From contig CP070810.1 in NCBI GenBank assembly GCA_020343755.1, positions 521,007 through 528,818 on the forward strand: a DNA stretch of 7,812 bases, in the 5' to 3' direction. This document shows, piece by piece, positions 1 to 7,617 of this stretch. The position numbers and the translations under genes were made by a program. The notes below the pieces were generated by a model that worked only from the letters and a program-made list of their open reading frames with translations, was not told the origin of the DNA and ran no database searches. The stretch is from Dehalococcoidia bacterium (GTDB taxonomy: Bacteria > Chloroflexota > Dehalococcoidia > Dehalococcoidales > E44-bin46). Position 1 is the first letter of the stretch; each line of letters begins with the position of its first letter.

Positions 1-1
1 A

Positions 2-109
2 CATTTTCAACAGGCAATAAATTCATATACTGAAATTGGTCTTTTGGAGGAAGCAAAGAAAATAGATGAATTCAGTAAATATTTAACGAGAAAGGAAGTA
101 ATTCAATGA
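2..109 (+). CDS. C-terminal fragment of an unidentified protein
   Basis: An open frame enters from the left edge and runs 35 codons to a TGA at 107-109. The residues read HFQQAINSYTEIGLLEEAKK and then a short charged tail ending in KEVIQ. The stretch looks helical and amphipathic, with a faint resemblance to a tetratricopeptide-type helix pair (the A..Y...G..EEA spacing). That is too little to name a family. Codons are strongly A/T-ending, unlike thrC downstream. The next gene on the same strand, thrC, begins 73 bases later. The frame and the protein-like composition support a real gene end, but the 5' part lies outside the window and no function can be given. Confidence 0.45.
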   Translation, partial: HFQQAINSYTEIGLLEEAKKIDEFSKYLTRKEVIQ

Positions 110-182
110 AAAGAAGTGTAAAAATAGTTTAAGATAAATCAAAACCTTTATTCTTGACGGCTGGGGAAGCAAAAAGATAATA

Positions 183-1235
183 ATGAAACACGGAGTTCTA
201 GTTAAATATAAAGACCTCCTTCCAGGTACGCCCAAAACGCCCTTGTTTTCCATAGGTGAGAGAAATACCCCATTGGTCAGGTGTAATGAACTGGGCAAAG
301 AAATTGGCTGTGGAGAGCTATATTTTAAGCTGGAGGGGTGCAACCCTACCGGGTCATTTAAAGATAGGGGTATGGTGGTGGCGGTGGCTAAGGCGTTGGA
401 ATCGGGTAGTAAAGCTATAATGTGTGCCTCAACCGGTAATACCAGTGCCTCTGCTGCTGCCTATGCTGCCTATTGTGGGCTTACTGCTATTATTATTGTG
501 CCTAAGGGCAGGATTGCTCTAGGTAAGCTGGCTCAAGCTATTGTCTATAGGGCTAAAATAGTTACCATAGACGGGAATTTTGACCAGGCCCTCAACATAG
601 TAAGAAGTCTAACCCAGAAGCATCCGGTCACGCTGGTAAACTCGATTAATCCTCATCGCATAGAGGGACAAAAAACGGCCGCCTTTGAGATTGTTGATGC
701 TTTAGGCAAAGCTCCAGACTACCTTTTTATCCCGGTAGGTAACGCTGGTAATATTACCGCCTACTGGAAGGGTTTTGTGGAATATTATCAGAAGGGAAGG
801 ACAAGGAATAAGCCCAAGATGATGGGGTTTCAAGCCGAGGGTGCTGCCCCTATCGTTCGGGGTTATGCCATTAAGGAGCCACAGACTGTTGCCACAGCGA
901 TACGTATCGGCAATCCAGCTAGCTGGCAAAAGGCTGTAGCTGCTAGTGATGAGTCGGGCGGAATTATAGATATGGTTAGCGATGAAGAGATTCTAGCCGC
1001 CCAGAGCCTTATGGCAGCTAAAGGGGGTATCTTTGGCGAGCCAGCTTCAGCAGCTTCTTTAGCCGGTCTTATTAAACTTTCTCACCACGGAATGGACTTC
1101 TCACAAAAGAGCGCAGTTTGCGTGGTAACTGGCACTGGACTAAAGGATATTGATACTGCTTTGAAAAGTGCTGAGCCTTTTCTCGAGCTTCCGGCTGATT
1201 TAATAGCCGTAGAGCAGGCGTTAGGCTGGAGTTAA
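183..1235 (+). CDS. thrC: Threonine synthase (PLP-dependent, short form)
   Basis: Threonine synthase converts O-phospho-L-homoserine and water to L-threonine and phosphate, the last step of threonine synthesis, in the cytoplasm. At 350 residues it matches the short bacterial form (about 350 residues). It has the fold type II PLP layout: the Schiff-base lysine is Lys60 in NPTGSFKDRGM (residues 54-64), a substrate/cofactor loop ASTGNTSAS lies at 82-90, the glycine-rich phosphate-binding loop GNAGN at 186-190, and VTGTGLKD at 315-322 near the PLP ring nitrogen. The ATG at 183 is chosen because the N-terminus, ending in KTPLFSIGERNTPLV, matches the usual family start. The only Shine-Dalgarno-like stretch, GGGGAA at 163-168, is rather far upstream (14 bases). 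No other homoserine-pathway gene is next to it, so it looks like a single gene or the tail of a short transcript. Related cysteine synthase or threonine dehydratase is less likely given the SFKDRGM and GNAGN signatures. Confidence 0.93.
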   Translation: MKHGVLVKYKDLLPGTPKTPLFSIGERNTPLVRCNELGKEIGCGELYFKLEGCNPTGSFKDRGMVVAVAKALESGSKAIMCASTGNTSASAAAYAAYCGLTAIIIVPKGRIALGKLAQAIVYRAKIVTIDGNFDQALNIVRSLTQKHPVTLVNSINPHRIEGQKTAAFEIVDALGKAPDYLFIPVGNAGNITAYWKGFVEYYQKGRTRNKPKMMGFQAEGAAPIVRGYAIKEPQTVATAIRIGNPASWQKAVAASDESGGIIDMVSDEEILAAQSLMAAKGGIFGEPASAASLAGLIKLSHHGMDFSQKSAVCVVTGTGLKDIDTALKSAEPFLELPADLIAVEQALGWS

Positions 1236-1255
1236 GACAACTTGACATAACATCT

Positions 1256-1340
1256 AAAACAATTCAAAGCTAGTCAGATAGGAATTGTTTCCCAAAAATT
1301 AAGTGGTATATTTCATATCTAATTAGATAGGAATTGTTTT
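1256..1340. repeat. Cluster of direct and inverted repeats upstream of folE
   Basis: The thrC-folE gap holds two copies of AGATAGGAATTGTTT, at 1276-1290 and 1325-1339, spaced 49 bp apart. The match extends leftward to 21 bases (1270-1290 and 1319-1339) with 2 mismatches. An inverted copy of the 3' half, AAAACAATTC, lies at 1256-1265. It can pair with GAATTGTTT at 1282-1290 (9 bp, 16-base loop) or with GAATTGTTTT at 1331-1340 (10 bp), but not with both. The second direct copy overlaps a perfect 14-bp palindrome at 1316-1329. A weak promoter-like pair sits here too: TTGTTT at 1285-1290 and TATATT at 1307-1312, spacer 16. The arrangement suggests operator sites or an RNA switch controlling folE, which is inference. 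The repeats themselves are plain in the sequence. Confidence 0.7.
1316..1329. promoter_or_regulatory. Perfect 14-bp palindrome TATCTAATTAGATA, possible operator
   Basis: TATCTAATTAGATA reads the same on both strands. It lies 33 bases upstream of the folE start, just downstream of a possible -10 element (TATATT, 1307-1312), and its right arm runs into the second direct repeat copy. A dimeric repressor site in this position could block folE transcription. No matching site was found elsewhere in the window, and I do not recognise the motif as that of a known regulator. Confidence 0.35.
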
Positions 1341-1347
1341 GGAGAAC

Positions 1348-1355
1348 AAAGGAGG
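1348..1355 (+). promoter_or_regulatory. Strong ribosome binding site of folE
   Basis: AAAGGAGG is a near-perfect Shine-Dalgarno sequence ending 6 bases before a GTG codon at 1362. It decides the folE start, which would otherwise be uncertain because the codon is not ATG. Confidence 0.85.
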
Positions 1356-1361
1356 GATAGA

Positions 1362-1928
1362 GTGATTAACGAGGCTGAAATTAGGGCAGCAGTAACCTCT
1401 ATTATTAAGGCTATCGGGGAAGACCCTAAGCGGGAAGGCTTAGTAGGTACTCCTGCCCGTGTGGCTGAGATGTATACCGAGCTTTTTGCCGGACTTGATA
1501 AGAACCCCAGAGAGGAGCTGAAAGTAGGTTTTGAGGAAGGGCATCGGGAAATGGTAATTCTCAGGGATATTCCCTTCTACTCTATGTGCGAGCATCACCT
1601 TTTGCCATTTTACGGCGTAGTTCATATAGGTTATATTCCCAATGCTGAAGGACGTATTGTCGGTGCCAGCAAACTGGCTAGGGTAGTGGAAATCGTCGCT
1701 ATGCGCCCCCAGCTCCAGGAGAGGATGACCACTCAGATTGCCGATACTATTGTTGACGGCATTAAGCCTGATGGAGTGGCAGTAATTGTTCAGGCTGAAC
1801 ACCTGTGTATGATTATGCGGGGCATCAAGAAACCGGGAAGCGCTATTGTTACCTCAGCCCTCAGGGGTACTTTCCGTGGTCGAGCAGAAACTAGGACTGA
1901 ATTTTTCTCTCTGTTACAGGGTAAATAG
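1362..1928 (+). CDS. folE: GTP cyclohydrolase I (type IA)
   Basis: GTP cyclohydrolase I turns GTP into 7,8-dihydroneopterin triphosphate and formate, the entry step to folate and other pterins (and to 7-deazapurines such as queuosine). The enzyme is a cytoplasmic homodecamer. The 188-residue length fits the bacterial family. Zinc ligands appear as Cys76 and His79 in SMCEHHLLPF and Cys149 in EHLCM. His78 and His147 match the catalytic histidines 112 and 179 of the E. coli enzyme. GASKLAR (101-107) and RPQLQERMT (115-123) are the substrate-pocket signatures, and the C-terminal LRGTFR segment is also typical. Because the CEHH zinc site is complete, this is the zinc-dependent FolE and not the FolE2 type. 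The start is GTG with a strong ribosome site. The gene stands alone after a repeat-rich leader and converges on the yjbQ-like gene. Confidence 0.96.
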   Translation: MINEAEIRAAVTSIIKAIGEDPKREGLVGTPARVAEMYTELFAGLDKNPREELKVGFEEGHREMVILRDIPFYSMCEHHLLPFYGVVHIGYIPNAEGRIVGASKLARVVEIVAMRPQLQERMTTQIADTIVDGIKPDGVAVIVQAEHLCMIMRGIKKPGSAIVTSALRGTFRGRAETRTEFFSLLQGK

Positions 1929-1935
1929 GTTAATT

Positions 1936-2352
1936 CTACTCGCCCATAATCTGCAGTACCACTTGTCTTGACCGGGGTCGGTTGTCGAAATCTACCAGGA
2001 CTATTTGTTGCCACGTGCCTAGAGTTAATCTTTTATCATTAACAGGAACTACTAATGAGGCACCCAGTAGTGAGGCACGGACGTGTGAGTGTCCATTACC
2101 GTCACCCCAACGACGGTCGTGGTTGTAGGGGATATTCTTAGGGACATTTCGCTGCCACATACTCTGGAAGTCAGCAAGTAAGCCAGACTCAAATTCAATA
2201 GTGGTTATCCCGGCGGTTGAGCCAGCGACAAATAAAGTAACCACTCCATTATTTATACCTGCTTCAGCAACCTCTCGTTCTACCTGAGGAGTAATATCAA
2301 TAATATCGCACTCTCCTTTAGTCTGGAGACTAATCCTCTTGGTGACTACCAT
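1936..2352 (-). CDS. YjbQ/UPF0047 family protein (possible secondary thiamine-phosphate synthase)
   Basis: This 138-residue protein is a full-length member of the YjbQ (UPF0047) family of small, compact cytoplasmic proteins that form trimers. Seen here are STAGITTIE (45-53), a conserved HD pair at 78-79, the metal-site-like GDGNGHSH (83-90), RASLLGAS (92-99) and GTWQQI followed by DFDNRPRSR (112-129). Annotation pipelines call the family secondary thiamine-phosphate synthase because the E. coli member can replace ThiE weakly. The true physiological role is not settled, so that name is tentative. The ATG at 2352 is preceded by GGAGGT (2363-2368, minus strand) 10 bases away. The gene is read in the same direction as the pyrimidine operon but is set apart from pyrK by 125 bp containing hairpins, so it may have its own promoter or be read through at a low level. 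No thiamine gene is nearby. Confidence 0.9.
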   Translation of the reverse strand: MVVTKRISLQTKGECDIIDITPQVEREVAEAGINNGVVTLFVAGSTAGITTIEFESGLLADFQSMWQRNVPKNIPYNHDRRWGDGNGHSHVRASLLGASLVVPVNDKRLTLGTWQQIVLVDFDNRPRSRQVVLQIMGE

Positions 2353-2391
2353 AATTAGTTTTACCTCCCGCTGTTAATAGTTCTAGATTTT

Positions 2392-2441
2392 AACCTTACC
2401 CCATTAATCCCCCTCTCCTTTAAAGGAGCGGGGGGAAGGTT
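2392..2441. repeat. Long imperfect palindrome, REP-like intergenic element
   Basis: A perfect 14-bp palindrome CTCCTTTAAAGGAG lies at 2415-2428. It is flanked, after one T/C mismatch, by CCCCC (2409-2413) and GGGGGG (2430-2435). Beyond an 11-base bulge on the left, AACCTT (2392-2397) pairs with AAGGTT (2436-2441). The whole folds into one long stem. C-rich/G-rich palindromes with a central TTTAAA are familiar to me as dispersed intergenic repeats in several bacterial groups including Chloroflexota, but copy number cannot be tested here. On the minus strand no T-tract follows, so it is not a standard terminator for pyrK, though it could protect an mRNA 3' end. Confidence 0.6.
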
Positions 2442-2446
2442 TTTGG

Positions 2447-2467
2447 AAGAGGGGCTTCGCCCCTCTT
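2447..2467. terminator. GC-rich hairpin just downstream of pyrK
   Basis: AAGAGGGGC (2447-2455) and its exact complement GCCCCTCTT (2459-2467) form a 9-bp perfect stem with a 3-base loop, 10 bases beyond the pyrK stop on the minus strand. Its position suggests the 3' end of the pyrimidine operon transcript. On the minus strand it is followed by CCAAAAACC and not by a run of T, so it lacks the tail of a standard intrinsic terminator. It may be a tail-less terminator, an RNA-stabilising hairpin, or part of the adjacent REP-like element. The hairpin is certain and the function is inferred. Confidence 0.5.
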
Positions 2468-2477
2468 AAACACCTGG

Positions 2478-3254
2478 TTAGACTTGGGCAAATTCATCCC
2501 AGAGAATATCATCTAAATTGAAGACTGGCCCGTCTTTGCATACCTGCTTCAGCCCATTTTTGGTCTTCACTGTGCACCCGTAGCACACTCCAAGCCCACA
2601 GCCCATCCTCATCTCCAAAGAAATCTGGACTGGCTTCCCTTTAAGCTGTTGCTTTTGGGCTGCCATAGTTTGATACATTGAAGCGGGTCCACAGGCGAAG
2701 ATTTGGTCTGCCTGACCAACAAAATCATGTACGAAATCAGTTATCATGCCCTCCCTGCCAGCAGTCCCGTCCTCGGTAGTAATGACAAGCTCGGCTTGGG
2801 CTGGCAGGAGGTGCCTGGGGTAAAGCTGAGTAGCAGTTGATGCGCCTAACAGCAACGTTACCGAGCATCCTTGATTAATGGCTTTCTCAGCCAGAAAACA
2901 TAATGGCGCAATGCCAATACCGCCAGCCAGTAATAGTAGCTTACGAGAGCCAGGTTGAACAGTGTAGCCATTGCCTAGTGGTCCAAGCAGGTCAATATTA
3001 GTACCAGCTTGGCGTTGAGCCAGCCAGTGGGTACCCTTACCGATTATGGTGAATAAAAAGGCAAGCTTATTGTTATCTAGTCGATGGATGCTCAATGGTC
3101 GGCGTAGGGGGTACTCAGCGCCTTTCCCACAGCGTACCATGGCAAATTGTCCCGGCTTAGCTTGAGAGGCTATTTGAGCCGATTCCAGCCAGATAAGGTA
3201 GACTCCGGGCACAACTTCACTATTATAAATAATGGAAGCTAAAACTTGCTCCAA
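2478..3254 (-). CDS. pyrK: Dihydroorotate dehydrogenase electron transfer subunit (FAD/2Fe-2S)
   Basis: PyrK pairs with type 1B dihydroorotate dehydrogenase (PyrD) and moves electrons from its FMN through a 2Fe-2S cluster and FAD to NAD+, in pyrimidine synthesis. The 258-residue length is normal. Residues 1-100 form the FAD-binding barrel with RRPLSI at 51-56. GGIGIAPL at 111-118 and CGP at 188-190 belong to the NAD-binding domain. The C-terminal cluster ligands are Cys219, Cys224, Cys227 and Cys239 (spacing CX4CX2CX11C). The start is taken as TTG at 3254, seven bases after the AAAGGG-like ribosome site that overlaps the carB stop. The nearest upstream ATG (3259) is out of frame and opens only a six-codon reading frame. 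The gene is last in the pyr operon. pyrD, its usual neighbour, does not follow. Other ferredoxin-reductase-like subunits share this fold, but the pyr operon setting favours PyrK. Confidence 0.92.
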   Translation of the reverse strand: MEQVLASIIYNSEVVPGVYLIWLESAQIASQAKPGQFAMVRCGKGAEYPLRRPLSIHRLDNNKLAFLFTIIGKGTHWLAQRQAGTNIDLLGPLGNGYTVQPGSRKLLLLAGGIGIAPLCFLAEKAINQGCSVTLLLGASTATQLYPRHLLPAQAELVITTEDGTAGREGMITDFVHDFVGQADQIFACGPASMYQTMAAQKQQLKGKPVQISLEMRMGCGLGVCYGCTVKTKNGLKQVCKDGPVFNLDDILWDEFAQV

Positions 3255-3266
3255 GCCATCGCCCTT

Positions 3267-6200
3267 TCAGTCTTCTTTTGTTCGGTATGTCGGTAAGGGT
3301 TGAGCGCTGTAAATTTGACCTCCATTGACCATTGCCTCGGCGGCGACTCGAGCCGTGTCAAGTGAGGTAAAGCAAGGGATGCGCTTCTCAGCCGCCGCCC
3401 GGCGGATGTGAAAGCCATCTCTTAGCGGAATACGACCTCCAGTAATGGTATTGACCACACCATGTACTGTCCCATCGTTAATGATGTCAATAACATTGGG
3501 ATGCCCCTCACTCAATTTCTTGCTTATCATTTTTACCGGCAGTCCCGCCGCCTCAATCATAGCTGCTGTGCCCTCGGTGGCATAGAGTTTATAGCCTACT
3601 GAGGAGAACCTCCTGATTATAGGTAATGCTTCAGGCTTATCCCTGTCGGCAATACTGAAAAGTATTGCCCCTTTAGGTAGTAGCATCAGTCCAGCGGCCA
3701 GAAGAGCCTTGGCTAAGGCAGCGTCAAAGGTGTAGTCAATCCCCATAACCTCTCCGGTGGACTTCATTTCAGGACCAAGGTAGGTGTCAACACCAAGTAG
3801 CTTTGACATAGAAAAAACTGGGGCTTTAATACCAATCAGCTTCTGTTGCTTCCAAAGTCCAGTGTCATAGCCTTGCTCCTTGAGGCTTTTACCGAGCATA
3901 ACCTTGGTCGCCACATTTACCATTGGCACACCAGTGACCTTGGAGATAAATGGAATGGTGCGGCTAGCCCGAGGGTTAACTTCCAAGACGTAAACTGATG
4001 CCCCTTGACTGCTTGGCATAATAACAAACTGAATATTCATCAAGCCTTTAACATTAAGCCCCAACCCTATCCTGATGGCATAGTCAACAATTGTTTCTAT
4101 CTCTGGCTCAGTCAGGTTTACTCCGGGGTAGACCGCCATAGAATCTCCGCTATGGACTCCTGCCCGTTCAATGTGCTCCATTATTCCAGGAATGAGCACC
4201 CGCTCCCCATCACCTATGGCATCAACCTCTACCTCTTTCCCCTGCAGATATTTATCAATAAGGACAGGGTGTTTGGTGTCCAGTTCTATAGCTAGGCCCA
4301 TGTAGCGGATGAGCTCGCTGGCGTCATGGACTATTTCCATAGCTCTGCCGCCAAGGACGTAGCTAGGGCGAACCAATACCGGATAACCGATGAGCTTGGC
4401 GATATTGAGGGCTTCGTCTACAGAGGTTACCCCAGCTCCCGGGGGCTGGGGGATACCCAGTTGGTTAAGGAAGTTCTCAAACCGGCGCCTATCCTCGGCT
4501 AGGTCAATAGCCTCAGCACTGGAGCCGAGGAGAGGCATTCCACTACGGGATAGTGGCTCAGCCAGGTTTATGGCGGTTTGACCACCAAATTGAACTATAG
4601 ATGGTGAGGGGATATTATCCCAGGATTCAGCTCCCTGGCTTTCATTTTCTAGAATATCACGCAGGCTTTCCTCATCCAGGGCTTCGAAGTAAAGGCGGTT
4701 GCTAGTGTCAAAATCGGTGGATACCGTTTCTGGATTGGAGTTGACCATGATGCTCTTGAAGCCAGATTCCTGCAATGCCCAGGCTGAGTGAACGCTACAG
4801 TAGTCAAATTCAATGCCCTGTCCAATGCGGATGGGTCCACTGCCGATGACAACTGCTTTGTTTCCTGGCATAGGCTCAGCCTCATTCTCCTCCTCGTAGG
4901 TACTGTAGAAGTAGGGGGTAGCGGCATCAAACTCGGCGGCACAGGTATCTACCATCTTGTAAACCGGTCGGATGTTCCAACGATGGCGCAGCCCTCTTAC
5001 CTGCTCGGGGAGTCTATCAGCTAAAGTCCCAATCTGCTCGTCGGAGAAGCCAATTCGCTTTGCCTGCCGCAGAAGTTCTGGTGTTAGCGGCTGAGATAGG
5101 AGTTGTTTTTCCATACCTACAATGTTCTGAAGCTTAGTTAAAAACCACAGGTCAATCTTAGTCCGCTCGGTTAGCTGTTCAGCAGTTATCCCTCTTCTTA
5201 GGGCAGCCATTATCGCCCATAGTCTCAGGTCGTTGGGATGCAAAGGATAGGAGTTTATGTCTTCCCCCATCTCCCACTGTCGGTCTTCCCACAGTAACGA
5301 CCGGTTGCCAAACTCAAGAGAGCGTATCGCCTTTTGCAAAGCTGCCTCAAAGCACCTGTCAATAGCCATTACCTCGCCGGTGGCTTTCATCTGGGTGCTG
5401 ATGACACGGTCGCCCGAGGCAAACTTGTCAAACGGCCAGCGAGGAATCTTGACTACCAGATAATCCAATGCTGGCTCAAATGAAGCCATCGTCTTTCTGG
5501 TTACCGCATTTGGGATTTCATCCAGCCTTTTGCCAACAGCTATTTTGGCTGCCACCCGGGCGATAGGATAGCCGGTAGCTTTACTGGCTAGGGCTGAGCT
5601 GCGGCTGACACGAGGGTTGACCTCAATTACATAGTAGTCATTGCTATTAGGGTCGAGGGCAAACTGTATGTTACAGCCACCTTCAACTCCCAAGGCTCGG
5701 ATAATCTTGAGACTGGCAGTCCGTAGCATCTGGTGCTCATCATTGGTCATGGTCTGGCTGGGAGCGACAACAATGCTGTCGCCGGTATGCACCCCCATAG
5801 GGTCGATGTTCTCCATATTACAGACGGTGATGCAGTTATCAGCCCCGTCGCGCATAACCTCGTACTCAATCTCCTTCCAGCCGACCACTGATTGCTCTAC
5901 TAGCACCTGGTGAATAGGGCTGGTAGCCAGCCCCAAGATTGCCGCTTTATCGAGCTCTTCCCAGGTAGTAGCAAAGCCCCCACCTGTCCCCCCCAAAGTA
6001 TAGGCCGGACGGATTACCACTGGCAGACCTATCTTTTTGGCTACCTCTCTGGCTTGTTCTAGGGTATTGACGGTAGCACTCTCTGGCACTGGCTCCCCAA
6101 TCTTGATTAGCATCTGCTTGAATAGCTCTCGGTCTTCGGCATTCCGTATCGTTTGGATAGGAGTCCCCAGAGACCTTACATTGTATTTATCCAGGATGCC

Positions 6201-6506
6201 GGCATCGGCTAAATCTACAGCCAGGTTAAGTCCGGTCTGACCGCCAAGGGTAGGCAGCAGGCCATTGGGACGTTCCCGCTCAATAATACGTCCCACCATG
6301 TCCACGGTCAGCGGCTCAATATAGATGATATCGGCGATGCCCTCATCGGTCATAATAGTCGCCGGGTTGGAGTTGACCAGGACTGAAATGACCCCCTCCT
6401 CCCTCATCGCCTTGCACGCCTGAGTGCCAGCGTAGTCAAACTCCGCCGCCTGCCCGATAACAATCGGCCCTGACCCAATAATTAAAACTTTAGACGGTTT
6501 AGACAT
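3267..6506 (-). CDS. carB: Carbamoyl phosphate synthetase, large subunit
   Basis: CarB makes carbamoyl phosphate from bicarbonate, two ATP and ammonia tunnelled from CarA, supplying pyrimidine and arginine synthesis. Its 1079 residues compare with 1073 in E. coli. The two homologous halves are clear. The first has [16 protein letters not shown] (10-25), GGQTG (88-92), LGGTGGGF (171-178) and [15 protein letters not shown] (295-309, with Glu295 and Asn297 as metal ligands). The second has [16 protein letters not shown] (554-569), GGQTAIN (641-647), [11 protein letters not shown] (716-726) and [15 protein letters not shown] (842-856). Residues from about 940 form the MGS-like allosteric domain. 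Thr977 and Thr980 in ATEGTA and Lys997 align by eye with effector-binding residues of the E. coli enzyme, so UMP-type control is plausible. The ATG at 6506 overlaps the end of carA by 8 bases, which implies translational coupling. Confidence 0.98.
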   Translation of the reverse strand: MSKPSKVLIIGSGPIVIGQAAEFDYAGTQACKAMREEGVISVLVNSNPATIMTDEGIADIIYIEPLTVDMVGRIIERERPNGLLPTLGGQTGLNLAVDLADAGILDKYNVRSLGTPIQTIRNAEDRELFKQMLIKIGEPVPESATVNTLEQAREVAKKIGLPVVIRPAYTLGGTGGGFATTWEELDKAAILGLATSPIHQVLVEQSVVGWKEIEYEVMRDGADNCITVCNMENIDPMGVHTGDSIVVAPSQTMTNDEHQMLRTASLKIIRALGVEGGCNIQFALDPNSNDYYVIEVNPRVSRSSALASKATGYPIARVAAKIAVGKRLDEIPNAVTRKTMASFEPALDYLVVKIPRWPFDKFASGDRVISTQMKATGEVMAIDRCFEAALQKAIRSLEFGNRSLLWEDRQWEMGEDINSYPLHPNDLRLWAIMAALRRGITAEQLTERTKIDLWFLTKLQNIVGMEKQLLSQPLTPELLRQAKRIGFSDEQIGTLADRLPEQVRGLRHRWNIRPVYKMVDTCAAEFDAATPYFYSTYEEENEAEPMPGNKAVVIGSGPIRIGQGIEFDYCSVHSAWALQESGFKSIMVNSNPETVSTDFDTSNRLYFEALDEESLRDILENESQGAESWDNIPSPSIVQFGGQTAINLAEPLSRSGMPLLGSSAEAIDLAEDRRRFENFLNQLGIPQPPGAGVTSVDEALNIAKLIGYPVLVRPSYVLGGRAMEIVHDASELIRYMGLAIELDTKHPVLIDKYLQGKEVEVDAIGDGERVLIPGIMEHIERAGVHSGDSMAVYPGVNLTEPEIETIVDYAIRIGLGLNVKGLMNIQFVIMPSSQGASVYVLEVNPRASRTIPFISKVTGVPMVNVATKVMLGKSLKEQGYDTGLWKQQKLIGIKAPVFSMSKLLGVDTYLGPEMKSTGEVMGIDYTFDAALAKALLAAGLMLLPKGAILFSIADRDKPEALPIIRRFSSVGYKLYATEGTAAMIEAAGLPVKMISKKLSEGHPNVIDIINDGTVHGVVNTITGGRIPLRDGFHIRRAAAEKRIPCFTSLDTARVAAEAMVNGGQIYSAQPLPTYRTKED

Positions 6507-7617
6507 TTACTCCTTTTTTTAATTCTTTCCCCCTCACCATCTCTAGAAATTCCTTGAAGAGGTAGGTGCTGTCCCATGGGCCGGGGGAAGCTTCGGAGTG
6601 GTACTGGATGCAGAAGACGGGTAGTTCCTTATGGCGCAAGCCTTCCACCGTGCCATCGTTAACGTTTATATAGGTGACCTCCAGCCCGTCTTTGAGGCTG
6701 TCGGGGTCTACGGCGTAGCCATGGTTTTGAGCGGTGATGTAAACCCTGTCGGTGGCAAGGTCTCGGACAGGGTGGTTGCCACCACGGTGCCCGAACTTCA
6801 TCTTGAAGGTCTTGGCACCAAAGCCTCGGGCAATTAGCTGATTGCCAAGGCAGATACCCATCATCGGTTTTTGACCAACAAGTCTTTTAACTGTATCTAC
6901 AATGTAGTCCAGTAGTTCCGGGTTACCCGGACCCGGGGAGAGGATAATGCCATCAGGTTCTAATCTTAGGATTTCCTCGGCGGGCATGGTGGCGGGGACA
7001 GCCGTCACCTGACACCCCATACCTCTCATGGTGCGCAGGATAGAATATTTTAAGCCGCAGTCAAGGACAATTACTTTACATAAAGTTTGTGGGGCTTCTT
7101 CAATTGATTCTGGCTCCCACTGGTAGGGGACATCAGTGGTAACCTGCTTAACAAAATCAACTGTCCCATAATCTGGCAGCTTTTTTAGTCGCTTCAGAGC
7201 CTGTTGTGGAGCATCGCTGGTGATAATACCCATCATTACTCCTGATGAGCGCAGCCGGCGGGTAATAGCCCGGGTATCCACGCCGCAAATCCCGGGTATG
7301 CCATACTCCTTTAGAAATTGGTCCAGGGTGCTGGTGCTGAGATAGTGATTGGGCTCAAGGCACTCCTCCCTGACCACAAAGCCCCTTACCTGGATTTTGT
7401 TAGATTCAAAGTCCTGCTTATTTATCCCGTAGTTGCCGATAAGAGGGTAGGTGGGGACTACAATCTGTCCAGCATAGGAGGGGTCGGTCAGTATCTCCTG
7501 ATAGCCCATCATGCTGGTGTTAAATACCACTTCTCCATAGGCACCAGCCTCAGCACCAAAGGAGAAGCCTTGGTAAACTGAGCCATCCTCTAAGACTAAC
7601 ATCGCCTTTTTGGTCAT
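6499..7617 (-). CDS. carA: Carbamoyl phosphate synthetase, small (glutaminase) subunit
   Basis: CarA hydrolyses glutamine and passes ammonia to CarB. The protein has 372 residues, close to the usual 360-380. Residues 1 to about 140 are the CarA-specific N-terminal domain ([20 protein letters not shown] at 31-50, [12 protein letters not shown] at 112-123). The class I glutamine amidotransferase domain follows, with SPGPGNP (227-233), the nucleophile Cys256 in GICLGNQ, the glutamine-site stretch [10 protein letters not shown] (275-284), and His340 and Glu342 in [10 protein letters not shown] completing the triad. The ATG at 7617 has a strong AAAGGAGAG ribosome site that lies inside the end of pyrC. 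The pyrC stop and the carA start share one base, and the carA end overlaps carB, so the genes are surely co-transcribed. No attenuator or PyrR-type leader can be seen because the operon begins outside the window. Confidence 0.98.
   Translation of the reverse strand: MTKKAMLVLEDGSVYQGFSFGAEAGAYGEVVFNTSMMGYQEILTDPSYAGQIVVPTYPLIGNYGINKQDFESNKIQVRGFVVREECLEPNHYLSTSTLDQFLKEYGIPGICGVDTRAITRRLRSSGVMMGIITSDAPQQALKRLKKLPDYGTVDFVKQVTTDVPYQWEPESIEEAPQTLCKVIVLDCGLKYSILRTMRGMGCQVTAVPATMPAEEILRLEPDGIILSPGPGNPELLDYIVDTVKRLVGQKPMMGICLGNQLIARGFGAKTFKMKFGHRGGNHPVRDLATDRVYITAQNHGYAVDPDSLKDGLEVTYINVNDGTVEGLRHKELPVFCIQYHSEASPGPWDSTYLFKEFLEMVRGKELKKGVNV
6509..6513 (-). promoter_or_regulatory. carB ribosome binding site inside the carA 3' end
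   Basis: On the minus strand, seven A bases (6514-6520) are followed by GGAGT and then AA directly before the carB ATG at 6506. The site lies within the last codons of carA. Spacing is short (3 bases between GGAG and ATG), which fits a coupled start where ribosomes finishing carA reinitiate on carB and keep the subunits in step. Confidence 0.6.

Noticed and set aside
154..181. Promoter-like TTGACG (154-159) and GATAAT (176-181), 16-bp spacer, before thrC
   Set aside because: Transcription from it would begin about 7 bases after the -10, inside the thrC start region, removing the ATG at 183. The family-typical N-terminus argues for that ATG, so the match is probably chance.
1242..1247. Consensus -35 hexamer TTGACA just after thrC
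   Set aside because: The position of a matching -10 (about 1264-1270) reads TCAAAG-like sequence, with no resemblance to TATAAT.
1236..1361. Known folate-type riboswitch in the folE leader
   Set aside because: The leader is AT-rich and built of short repeats. I could not find the conserved core of a THF or other known riboswitch.
1440..1802. 120-codon open frame on the minus strand opposite folE
   Set aside because: It lies wholly inside folE, which has all catalytic residues and a strong ribosome site. The antisense frame shows no recognisable domain.
4005..4942. Several open frames of 60-100 codons within carB, on both strands
   Set aside because: All are shadows of the intact 1079-residue CarB frame, without family motifs.
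6514..6520. Run of seven A bases (minus strand) near the carA end, a possible frameshift site making a CarA-CarB fusion
   Set aside because: In the carB frame a TAA stands directly before the carB ATG, so slippage there could not join the two proteins. The run more likely just flanks the carB ribosome site.
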